Source: Clarkia xantiana subsp. parviflora
Lineage: Eukaryota; Streptophyta; Magnoliopsida; Myrtales; Onagraceae
Length of the DNA: 64,000 bases
Assembly (NCBI GenBank): GCA_036873135.1
Contig: JAPTYO010000010.1
Span: forward strand, 3,820,634 to 3,884,633
Direction of reading: 5' to 3'
Part shown: positions 23,901 to 33,920 of the stretch, one piece after another
Numbering within the stretch: the first letter of the stretch is position 1
How the letters are laid out: every line of letters starts with the position of its first letter
The notes under the pieces: model-generated
Databases searched by the model: none
Seen by the model: only the letters and a program-made list of their open reading frames with translations
What the model was told of the DNA's origin: nothing
Translations under genes and position numbers: made by a program

Positions 23901-26900
23901 CAAGAGAGTGTGATAAACAGAGAAAGGAGAAGAAGAGGTAGATTTTTTTTTTTTAACTGATCTTCATTTGATCAAGAGAGCTTTGCTCCTTGCCCTCAAG
24001 TTTAAAATGGTCTTAACTTTTACAGAGGCAAATAACTGAACCCACAACTGCGGAAAGTTACTAATGGCATCAGCAAAGAAGAGCATACTGCACATTATAG
24101 AACTAGTTTAAATAGAGAAATTACCGAATCATCAAAACCATCTTGAAGGTAGTGGTAATATTCATAAGAACCTTGAACCAGAGAGGCAACTCCTCCTGAC
24201 ACTGAACAGAAAAGAGATCCTATTAACCAAGCAGACAACCAACAAGAGAAGAGGGTCTCACTGTGACAACTTACCTCCACTGTCTTGAATGCCGATATGC
24301 ACATCTTTAAGCAGCGAGGGGCCTGTCATAACCATAGTACACTATGTTTTAATAGATAATGCTGATTGAAAGGATTGAGAAAGTGCTGTGAATCTAAACT
24401 GAAAGTTTACCTTTCTGTCTTGTATTACCCCTCACACTATCCACCGTAAATGATAAAGCATTTGAAATACGGAGAAGAGGACGATCAGTAGGTAAACCAA
24501 GTCTCATATGAAGGGATCTTCTAAATTCAACTGCAAAAGGCAAAACTGTTATTTAAAATCAAGTAAATGCTATGTTTTGAGTTGTAACTTTGCAGGAGAA
24601 ACATAGTCCAGTGACCAAAAGAGTTCTTGTAAGCATATATATACTTAGATCTTTCATGATAAACGAAAGTTCTACTTAGTCACTTTTCATTGAAAGCTAG
24701 CTTTAGCCAAACTGGTGGTTCTGCTTGTGTAAACAACCAAACTTGACGAGATAAATCACAGGAAGTACAGAGGAGCACAATCACTTCACTTCAGTTCAAT
24801 AGTCAATACTAATGCTATTTTCCAGTGTTTCCTAAAAAAAGATCCTAAGATTAAGATCACCCAAACTGACTGCCAGAAAACTGAGATATGTGCACCCGTG
24901 AAGAAAATGACAGAAAGCACTAGATAGTTTGAGCAAAAAAGTTCCTGATTGCGAATTTGAAAGGAAAAAAAAAAAAAAAACCAATTAATTTGTTAGAACA
25001 AATTTACATGTTATGAATGACCTCTCATTAAGTATTATTTTATTTCCATCTAATCGATAGAACCTACCTATTGACAGAAGAATAACATCGATGTACTAGA
25101 TAGGATGTGAGATAAGATCTAAGTGGAAAAGGTCTACATTCCCTCTTAGTTCTTACAACAAGTATTCCAATCCCTATTAAAGACCAAGAATGAACAACAG
25201 ACATAATGTCGTCCTGTAAGCTTAAAAGATCTGCGTCCTTTGCAGTTATTTAGAGAAAGAATATACGAGTAAGAGGGCTGCAGTTCCGGTCATTGTTTTA
25301 AAATTTGTTACCTTGCTTCAGTTCTGTCTCCCCATAACTAAGCTCATAGATTGCAGTCACTGGATGCAATAGCCCAGGAGGATTGAAGTGATACGGATGT
25401 AACTGGATGAAAATTTACGTGTCTCAGCAAAGAGAAGAAACTATCAACGAGAACTTATGCAAGCAAACAAACAAATTCATATAACTTTACAGTAACCAAG
25501 AAATTTAAATAACTTATCTGCTCGAGCGTGAACAACATAATACCATACAAAATGCGAACTGATCCTCATAAGAAAAGAGGACCAGTCATATGCATGTTGC
25601 TTATGGTGCGGGGTAAGAAAGTTAGGAGAAAACGCATGTACATGGATTTCAAGGCGGAAAGGAAAGGCATTCAAAATATGTACAAACCAAATATTACCTG
25701 AGGCTGTTGCGAAAGTAAATCTGCCAAGAAAGTATTCATCACTGAAACCAACTGGTCAGTTAAACCAGGTATGATCAACTTCGAGATTGCATGTCTTAAG
25801 GGAAGTTGTTTAGGTGCATAGCAAATCACATCCAAGTTGAAGTCAACAACCAGAAGCTTAGTTTCCTCCAAGGCTGAAACATCAAAGAGGAATAAGATAA
25901 GAGCAGTTAGCATGTTCATTCAACAGTGTACCTAAGCAATAGTTGCAACTTATAATTTTAATATCTTGTCAGAGCAGAATAAAAAAAACGACAGAAATAC
26001 ATCCGCAATCCATATGTAAATTAAAAAGTGGGATCCCTGTGAATGGATGGTTCAGTCCCACAAACAGACTTGAGAATGTACTACGATGAATATGAAAGAA
26101 ATGATAGAGCAGTTTTATCACTTTTAGGGAAGTAGGGCGCCTGCAACATACCTGTTGGGGCAAAAATTACTTTCATGGAAAGAGTAATACCTGGAGAATA
26201 TAATGCAACAGGTGCAGATCGCAAAGACACCTCTGAGCTATTAAGCAGAAGAGAAACTTCAATAATTTCTGCACTCTAAGCAGAAAGACCTTTTAGAACG
26301 GCATAATTAGCAACAGCACAAATCTTCTACAGTTGATCTCACATGGGCAGAAGTATGAAATATTCAAGTTTACCTCAGAAGAGAGTACTTTGGACCCAAC
26401 CTTAGTGTCAATACAGAAGTTGGAGCACAATAACAACTTTGTATCTGCGTCTTGAGCATCTTTACTAGAATGCTTGAGACTTGATAGATCAAAATCAAAG
26501 TCCAAGTCTGAACCACGAAATACGGCTGGCCGAGACACAGAGCTTGCTTTTTTGGAGCTTTCAACTAGACATGCAAGTTTTGAATCTTTGAACGTAGCAA
26601 CAACAGTATCTACTGCAGACTGCTGCATTTCCGGCACATCTACAAGATTATAATAAGTAACAGGTTTACAGAGGGGTTTCTTCAAATTAACCCAGTTGAA
26701 TCCAGAGAATGGTAACTACGAGCAGGTACAATGCACATATAAAAACTAGAAGTGCATCACCAATTATCATCAGAATCATATTCCCCTTCTAGATATATAC
26801 CACATATCTTCCTGCAAATATTTGTTCCAAATTTCCCAACTAAGGTAGTTTTGCAGAAACAATCAAATCTCCTACTTACAATTTAGAGAGCTCTTATTCC

Positions 26901-29900
26901 TCGACACCTCTAGGGTTGAGCAGAGACTTATATATATAGTGTAGATCCTTATCCTTAATGATAGCAATAATATCTCTATCTCTAACACTCCCCCTCAAGC
27001 TGGAGCATACATATCATGTGTACCAAGCTTGCTACAAATATACTGACTCCGAGAGCCACCAAGGGCTTTAGTGAGAATATCAGCTAGTTGATTACTAGAA
27101 CTAACAGATTCGGTGGCAATTATCTTGGAGACGATCTTCTCGCGGATAAAGTGGCAGTCGACTTCTATATGTTTGGTTCTCTCATGGAAGACTGGATTTG
27201 AGGCTATGTGTAGAGCTGCTTGGTTGTCACAATAAAGTTTCATTGGTTTATTATCTCCAATCCTCAACTCTTGAAGAAGTTGTTTGACCCAAAGAAGCTC
27301 ACACGTACCAACTGCCATGGCCCTATACTCTGCTTCAGCACTAGAACGAGCAACAACGTTCTGTTTCTTACTTTTCCACGATATTAGATTTCCTCCGAGA
27401 AAGACACAATAACCAGACGTAGACCTTCTGTCTACTGGACAACCTGCCCAATCAGCATCAGTGTAAGCCACCACTTCAGTGTTTCCTTTATCTTTATATA
27501 TCAACCCTTGACCTGGAGTCTTCTTGACATATCGAAGTATTCGCATCACCGCTTGCCAGTGTTCAACACATGGAGATTGCATGAATTGGCTGACCACCCC
27601 TACTGCAAACGAGATGTCTGGTCTAGTGATAGTGAGATAGACCAATTTGCCCACCAATCTTCTATATCTTTTAGGGTTATCAAAATAACTCTCCCTGATT
27701 CGGAAGTAGTTTACTATTCGGATCCATGGGACTATCAACAGGTCTACAATCCAACATGCCCGTTTCTTCAAGAATATCTAGTGCATACTTCCTTTGAGAA
27801 ATGCAAATATCATTCGTTGATTCAGCAACTTCAATTCCAAGGAAATATTTAAGACTCCCTAAATCTTTGGTCTGGAAGTGACTGAATAAGTGCGTCTTCA
27901 GCTGTTTAATCTTCTCATGATCGCTCCCAGTAATAATAATGTCATCGACATAGACGATTAGATACACGCAGAGACCAGAGGAAGAGTGTGAGTAGAAGAC
28001 AGAATGGTCAGTTTCACTCCGACTCATCCCAAATTTCTGAATAACAGAGCTGAATTTTCCAAACCAGGCCCGTGGTGATTGCTTGAGTCCATATAAAGAG
28101 CGATGCAGCTTACAAACAAGTCCTGACTCCCCCTGAGCAACAAATCCAGGTGGTTGCTCCATATAAATCTCTTCTTCAAGCTCTCCATGAAGGAATGCGT
28201 TTTTAATATCTAACTGATGCAACGGCCAATGCTGGATAGCTGCAATAGAGAGAAGTAACCGTACAGAAGGAATCTTTGCTACGGGAGAAAACGTATCCCC
28301 ATAATCTAGACCATAAACTTGAGTATAGCCTTTGGCCACAAGACGTGCTTTAAGGCGGTCAATTTGACCATCAGCTCCAACTTTGATAGCAAACACCCAT
28401 CTACAACCAACAGTTTTCTTTTCCGGCGGCAATCGGACCAAATCCCATGTACCACTTTGCTCCAATGCCTGCATCTCGTCAATCATGGCTTGCTTCCATC
28501 CGGGATGAGCAAGCGCCTCACGAACAGTTTTGGGAATAGTAACGGAAGATAATGATGAAACAAAAGTAAAGTGGGATGGAGAAAGCCGATGAAAACTCAA
28601 AAAGTTATAAATAGGATGAGTGTTACGAGTGGATCTACTTCCCTTTCGAAGGGCAATGGGCAACTCTTCGGATGAGTCAGGCTTGTCTGTAGTCGGTTCA
28701 GACACTCGAGATGGAGTAGGAACTGTAGAAGTCTCTATTGCAGTAGACTGTCTCTGTCGACGTTGATATTGAAGAAGAGACGGTGGATCAACCGATGACA
28801 CATGTGGAGGAGAGGGACGCATTTCTGACACAATCGGAGATGGAGTTTGTATCGGAAATGATGGTGGACTCATGATAGGAAGTGATAACACATCCAGTGT
28901 AGATGATGACTCAGCTATGGAAAGAGAGAAATATGGCGTGTCTTCAAAGAATGTGACATCCGCGTACATATATTATCGGTTCTTGATTGGAGAATAACAA
29001 CGATATCCTTTCTGCAACCTGGAATATCCTAAAAAAACGCACTTGATGGCACGTGCAGCAAGTTTGTCAAGTCCTGGAGAAAGATCATGAACATAGCAGG
29101 TAGAGCCAAATACACGGGGATTCACATGAAATAATGGTTCCTTGGGAAACATAATAGAGTATGGAACTTTATTACCAAGGGAAGACGAAGGCATTCTGTT
29201 TATCAAATGACAAGCTGTTAAAACAGCATCACCCCAATAACGGACTGGCACATTTTTATGGAGCAATAATGTGCGTGCAGTATCAATCAGATGCCTGTTT
29301 TTTCGTTCGGCAATACCATTTTGTTGCGGTGTATGAGGACATGTGGACTGATGTAGAATTCCATGTTGACTCAGAAATGATGAAAACGTTCCCGAGAAAT
29401 ATTCTCTTGCATTATCACTGCGAAGAATTTTGACTTTTTTACCAAACTGTGTCTGAATTTCAGCAAAAAAAGACTGGAATATAGGAAATAGCTCGGAACG
29501 TTCTTTCATTAAATATATCCAAGTGCAGCGGGAGAATTCATCAATGAAAGTGACGAAGTACTTATACCCAGCATGGGTAGGTACACGACTAGGACCCCAA
29601 ATATCAGAATGTATAACAGAAAAAGGAGAATTGACCATGGTTTCACCATGACTTCCGAAGCTAGATCGAATATGTTTCCCGAGTTGACATGATTCACATT
29701 GTAGTGTTTTGAGCTTATCCAGTTTGGGAACCATTTGCTGAAGTTTGGACAAACTGGGATGACCAAGACGATCGTGAAGAAGGTTTGGAGACTCTGCAGC
29801 ACAAATAATTGAGGATGACTTAAGGTAGTAAAGTCCTCCTGATTCATATCCCACTGCAATTGTTCTTCCGGTACTAAGTTCACGTATAACAAGTGAGTCT

Positions 29901-32874
29901 TTACTGAAGGTTATTGAACAATTGAATTAACGTACCAGTTTGCTGACAGAGATGAGGTTGAAAGGGCAACCAGGGATGTATAAAACAGACTCCAAGGATA
30001 GAGAAGACATTGGTGAGACTTTAACAATTCCCTTGGGAGCAACTCTAGAGCCATTTGCAAGAGTAATTTGATGACTAGAGTTTAATGGAGATATAGAGTC
30101 AAAAGAGGAAAGGTTACCCGTTATGTGGTCTGAAGCACCTGAATCAATAATCCATAGATTTTGAGTATTACCAGACTGAGAGATGCAAGCGGTAGAACTA
30201 GTAGTTGCGAATGCTTGAAGTTGTGCTCCCTGCATTTAATTTGTCTAAAGATCACAAGTCAGGACTTGATGTTGAGAGAGAGGGAATTCTGAATGCTGGT
30301 GGGTTCATTCAAGTTGGCCGAGTCAATGGAAGTTTAAACCGCTGAGCTCTCTGAAGATGAATTCCTTGTTGTAGCTTGTGATGGGATATGGGCAGCAGCG
30401 GCGCGTGAGGCGGAATACGGCAAAACGTACTGGAATAGGCTATAGATCTGTTCTATAGGCTCGTACCTCCTTGTCCTTGAGTTCTCAAGAGATAGGAATC
30501 TAAGTCTGGTTGATGAACAGCGCCGGGCGGCCAGAGCGTGATTAACAGCTCCGGCAGTGGATTAACAGAAGCGATGACCGGCTGCTTCTGAGATGATTAT
30601 TGATGCCAATTTCGAAATACAAACCCTAAATCTGAATGGGTCTGTCTGAAACTTGGAGAAAAATTTGGTGTGACGGCAATAAGCAAAACTGAGAAACTAG
30701 GGTTTGAGTGGCCTAGAATCTCGCTCTGATACCAACTTACAATTTAGAGAGCTCTTATTCCTCGACACCTCTAGGGTTGAGCAGAGACTTATATATATAG
30801 TGTAGATCCTTATCCTTAATGATAGCAATAATATCTCTATCTCTAACACTCCTAAAGGCAAAAGGTGCTAGAGATCAGTCACAAGTCACAAAATATTTCT
30901 TCATTAGATGAAATACTTATGAAGATCATAATATCATATTAAAATTATTTCATGAACTTAGCATGCCAATTCTCCTCTTTATTCTTAAGCAGCCTCCATT
31001 GATATTATCTTTTTGCTTCTCTTAAAGTTATAGATGATGATGGAAGGAACTTGTAGTTTCACTCGAAATCACCAACTAGAAAGCTACCTCTTTCTTAGAT
31101 GTCTTCGACGACTTCAACAATCAAGTGAATGACCCACTATAGGGCTAAACATTAAGCAGCTTTTCATTCTATATGCATTAAAACAAAGAAGACATGCTAA
31201 GTCATGACCATAACAACCATGTCCTAGCCTGGTATTAGCAACTGAATCCACCTAAAAACCACTCCCCAATAAGCATAAACATAAATGAACACAAAAAAAA
31301 AGTTTTAAGGAAGAATAGCTTACTGGACTTCTTGTTCAATGGTAGATATAGTGGCAACTTAATTGGAAGATTGCAGTGCAGGAGGCATGCGTCCTCCCAA
31401 ACATACTTCTCAGGGTCATTGTCATACACTACAGAAGAAGCCTGTTCGAGACTGTTCACGTTTCCACTGCTACAAACAAAAAATCGAATATCACCAGTAA
31501 CCAGGTCAGCTACTGCTCCAATTGTTGGATAACTCGCTTCTGCGCCTCTAAACCCCTGAGCAGCAAGAAACGTTCTAATGCTTCTAGCAGCCTCAACAGC
31601 CTTACCAGCTACCTGTTCTGCATTGCCATCTCCCACAACAGCCAATGCTCCAATCACATGAAATCCTTTCAAAAGCAACACACGAAGATCTTCTGCTCTA
31701 GAAACAAAAAATGTTAAAATCTGAAGTATAGTTAATAGAAACTAAATAAGGACAACAAGAGTGTGTTTGTCTTTAAAAGCATGGAGAGTTGAGAGTCCAA
31801 TAAAATTCCCAGATTTAATTCTGTTAATCAAAGAGTTAGGAACAAAAAGTAAACAAACTTTGTTTAATTTAACGCAAAAGGTACTACTTAATGCCAACAT
31901 GCAGGAACTATAAGTCATCCTTCAATAACCTGTGAAATGAATAAAGGACCTCATATGGTGCTGTCATCTTTAATTCCTACCAAATGTGGCAATTAGCCAG
32001 GCAACCATTGAACATTAAATTTGACTAAGTATGAGAATTATTGGAAAAAATATTGGGACCGAGAACAACCTTGGATCTGAAAAACACCTTAGATGCCTAA
32101 AACACATTGTCTAAAACAATATCCTTGGCTGAAATAAATCTTCAACCTACGAATACCCTGATTCTTTTTCTGGAATCGTTAATTCGCTATGGATACCCAG
32201 TATCCATGGTAATAAAAAAGCACATGGCATTTCCTTGTTCAATTGGGGTGGGAGATTCGTTATGCATTTTCCTTGTCTTTTTGGCCCTTGGGTGGTGCTA
32301 GAGTTACTCTGTAAGCCTTAACATGATCCATTTCCAGAGTAAACTGAGTTAACTCAGAGCATTAGTACGAGAACACTTTGAAAGGTCAACTCAACTGAAC
32401 TGATATTTGACGTATTTAGGTTTATCTATCGATGCCAAGTTAGTAATACAATGGCATCACAAGGAACAGAGAATATCATATAAGTCAAAAGATGATCTGA
32501 AGGTCCTGAGTAATTCCTGCTGTCCAGACATCACTAAGTCGTCCAACTATTCGGATCAGAATGCAATCTAAAACACTTCACTTTCCCATTTCTTGCAGAA
32601 ATCATTCAAGTTAAGACTCTTCAACTTCCAATTTTCTGAAATGCAACGGAAATAGCTCAATCCGCCGATCAACAAAACGTCGAATCTTACCGGATTCCTT
32701 GGAGAAATCCAAAGAGAAGATATTCTGAGGCGAAACAGTGTGGATACATCGGAAGGTAGATACGATTGCGAGAGGATCCGGGAAGAACGGGGATCCTATA
32801 AGCCACTGGAGACCCTGTTCATTCCTCGTAAGAACTGGCTTCGGACACAGAATTCTCACGTTTGCTTCCTTCAT
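20961..32874 (-). CDS. UFSP2: Ufm1-specific protease 2 (UfSP2), 648 aa, 13 exons
   Basis: The exons (minus) are 32874-32691, 31695-31324, 26639-26374, 26275-26191, 25873-25698, 25402-25312, 24530-24411, 24322-24275, 24195-24125, 22632-22544, 22241-22130, 21486-21384 and 21190-20961. They sum to 1947 nt in one frame with GT-AG introns. The C-terminal half is a papain-like UfSP peptidase (C78 family). The nucleophile Cys475 sits in '[12 protein letters not shown]', after the '[10 protein letters not shown]' tyrosine segment, and Asp599 and His601 sit in 'LILDPHYTG'. The '[14 protein letters not shown]' linker is also typical. UfSP2 matures pro-UFM1 and removes UFM1 from targets, which are linked to ER-bound ribosomes and ER quality control. 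All catalytic residues are present. Intron 2 is about 4.7 kb because a 3.98-kb Copia element sits in it. Intron 12 carries an antisense tRNA-like relic. Confidence 0.96.
21246..21318 (+). pseudogene. tRNA-Phe (GAA) relic
   Basis: The D-arm ('tagctcagttgggagagc') and anticodon arm ('tcagactgaagatctga') match nuclear plant tRNA-Phe with anticodon GAA, and the T-loop 'ttcgatc' is intact. The T-stem has about three mismatched pairs, and the acceptor stem ('tgagtga' against 'attttta') pairs weakly. It is therefore probably non-functional. It lies antisense in UFSP2 intron 12. Confidence 0.75.
22284..22342. repeat. Short near-perfect hairpin in UFSP2 intron 10
   Basis: Two 25-nt arms (22284-22308 and 22318-22342) are inverse complements with a single mismatch, around a 9-nt loop. 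The arm core is 'attcattccatggact'. Plant microRNA precursors usually have longer foldbacks, so a tiny inverted-repeat element is an equal possibility. Transcription with the gene is certain only if the intron annotation is right. Confidence 0.7.
26869..26873. repeat. Target-site duplication of the Copia element, right-hand copy
   Basis: The 5-bp duplicate 'ctcct' lies just outside the 3' LTR and is matched by 30849-30853 outside the 5' LTR. Confidence 0.8.
26874..26987 (-). repeat. 3' LTR of the Copia element
   Basis: The 114-bp repeat begins 'tgttagagatag' on the minus strand and is identical to 30735-30848. It is preceded by a polypurine tract ('cttgagggggag'). Confidence 0.88.
26995..30235 (-). 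pseudogene. Copia pol (protease, integrase, reverse transcriptase, RNase H), broken
   Basis: The protease segment (about 30235-29930) has the active-site motif 'DSGASDH'. Next come the GAG-pre-integrase finger ('[12 protein letters not shown]', 'CESCQLGKH') and the integrase core with 'HSDIWGP' and '[12 protein letters not shown]' (29800-29150). The reverse transcriptase follows at 28550-27800, with '[12 protein letters not shown]' and the catalytic 'YVDDIIITG'. RNase H comes last, with '[17 protein letters not shown]' (27470-27000). Three defects are visible: an in-frame stop near 29927, an in-frame stop near 28973, and a frame change around 27690-27770. No gag is present. It cannot make its own particles. 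Confidence 0.92.
30735..30848 (-). repeat. 5' LTR of the Copia element
   Basis: It is identical over 114 bp to 26874-26987. It includes 'atatatataagtctctgctc', a plausible TATA segment. The primer-binding site lies immediately inside, at 30723-30734. Confidence 0.88.
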
Positions 32875-33040
32875 GGCTTGCTTGCTATCGACAATCTCGC
32901 CTCTGAACGTGCCTACTGCTGCAGCTAGCGGCAGCCAAAGTTCTCGCCTCCTTCTGAGCCAGTTCCGCCGTTTGGTCGACGATCGGGTGACCGATATTGA
33001 CCCGATTCCAAAGAGTTTAATTCTCCGGGTTGACCCATAG

Positions 33041-33109
33041 AATGCTGAAGTGTTTTTTTTTTTTTTTTGTTGAGTTCGTTCGAAATTGTTTAAAGACTCA
33101 TTTAAAAAA
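33041..33109. promoter_or_regulatory. Upstream flank of UFSP2
   Basis: The region just upstream of UFSP2 exon 1 holds a T-rich homopolymer (33051-33069) and no clear TATA box. The family A relic begins immediately beyond it. Confidence 0.35.
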
Positions 33110-33290
33110 AAAAAATCAAAAGTTAAAGGATATAAAATAAAGGACCAAACTGAACAGAATAAAAGTATTTAATAGTCAACTAACAGATGTATAAAAAATC
33201 TACAAATAGCAAACATATTGCACCAAAATCCAAAAAAAAAAAAGTTGCACCAAAAGACCTTTAACACCAAAAGATCATTTAACCTTTTTT
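33110..33290. mobile_element. Decayed single arm of a family A fold-back element
   Basis: 'aaaagtatttaatagtcaac', 'taacagatgtat', 'gcaaacatattgcaccaaaa' and 'gcaccaaaagacctttaa' follow the order seen in the right arm of the intact element at 58740-58920. The partner arm is not visible, so this is a relic. Confidence 0.55.
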
Positions 33291-33459
33291 TTTATCGAAC
33301 GCTGCTGATTATGGTTGATCAGTTCTGGATACCTTTGGCTAACTGGTTCGTGTTGGGCCCCTATAAAAGAAGGCTCGACGACAACCATTTTTCTATAATA
33401 TATCGGGTAGGCGACGCCATCATTAATAATCTAGATATTAATTATCAAAATTAACATTC

Positions 33460-33920
33460 AGACAAAAAGTATAAGGGGTCGGTGTTGCCTATATCAACGG
33501 ACATATGGCGACCTACTTAAACACCTCAAAGAGGTGGCAACCACCTCGAAGAGATGACAACTTGTTTATCACCAAGAAAATGTGGCAACTTGGTTAACAC
33601 CTCGAAGATGTGGCAATCTTCTTGTCACCAAGAAGAGTTGGCGACCTGCTTGTCCCCACTTAACATGTCACAAACCGATTGTCCCAGCCAATGAGGAATG
33701 AGTCGCCATTGTCGTTATAAATCCCCTTCAAAGTAATGAATAAAGCTCTACGGTTGCACCACTATAAATAGTAAGTTTTACACTTTCATTATTATGATTT
33801 TCATTTCTACTAACGTTTTACTAATTTGAGCGCCAGAGAGGAATCGTGGGGCAAAACCCTATAATTCCTTCTTGTAGGTGTTGCAAGTGGTGTAGCTCAG
33901 GAGTCCATGAGTATAAGATC
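33460..33920 (+). repeat. LTR-like repeat of a Ty3/Gypsy element
   Basis: It starts with 'gtcggtgttgcctatatcaa' and contains several imperfect repeats of 'acctcgaagaggtggcaac'. It ends with 'gaggaatcgtggggcaaaac' and 'ttccttcttgtaggtg'. The same start and end phrases recur, diverged, at 46130-46840. Right after it comes 'catttgacaccgtatgtgga', a decayed form of the sequence that follows the LTR in many plant Ty3/Gypsy elements. Confidence 0.6.

Larger units (their letters stand above)
26874..30848 (-). mobile_element. Copia LTR retrotransposon, gag-deleted, in UFSP2 intron 2
   Basis: The element is 3975 bp with identical 114-bp LTRs and a 5-bp target duplication ('ctcct' at 26869-26873 and 30849-30853). 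A primer-binding site for initiator tRNA-Met ('tggtatcagagc', minus) follows the 5' LTR directly, and a polypurine tract precedes the 3' LTR. Domain order on the minus strand is protease, integrase, reverse transcriptase and RNase H, as in Copia. Between the primer-binding site and the protease only about 500 bp remain, without a gag ORF. It lies in the same orientation as UFSP2. Identical LTRs suggest recent insertion, although 114 bp is a short clock. Confidence 0.93.

Noticed and set aside
33658..33780. Possible promoter and gene start after 'ctataaatag'
   Set aside because: The TATA-like motif lies within the Ty3/Gypsy LTR-like block and leads only into decayed retroelement sequence.
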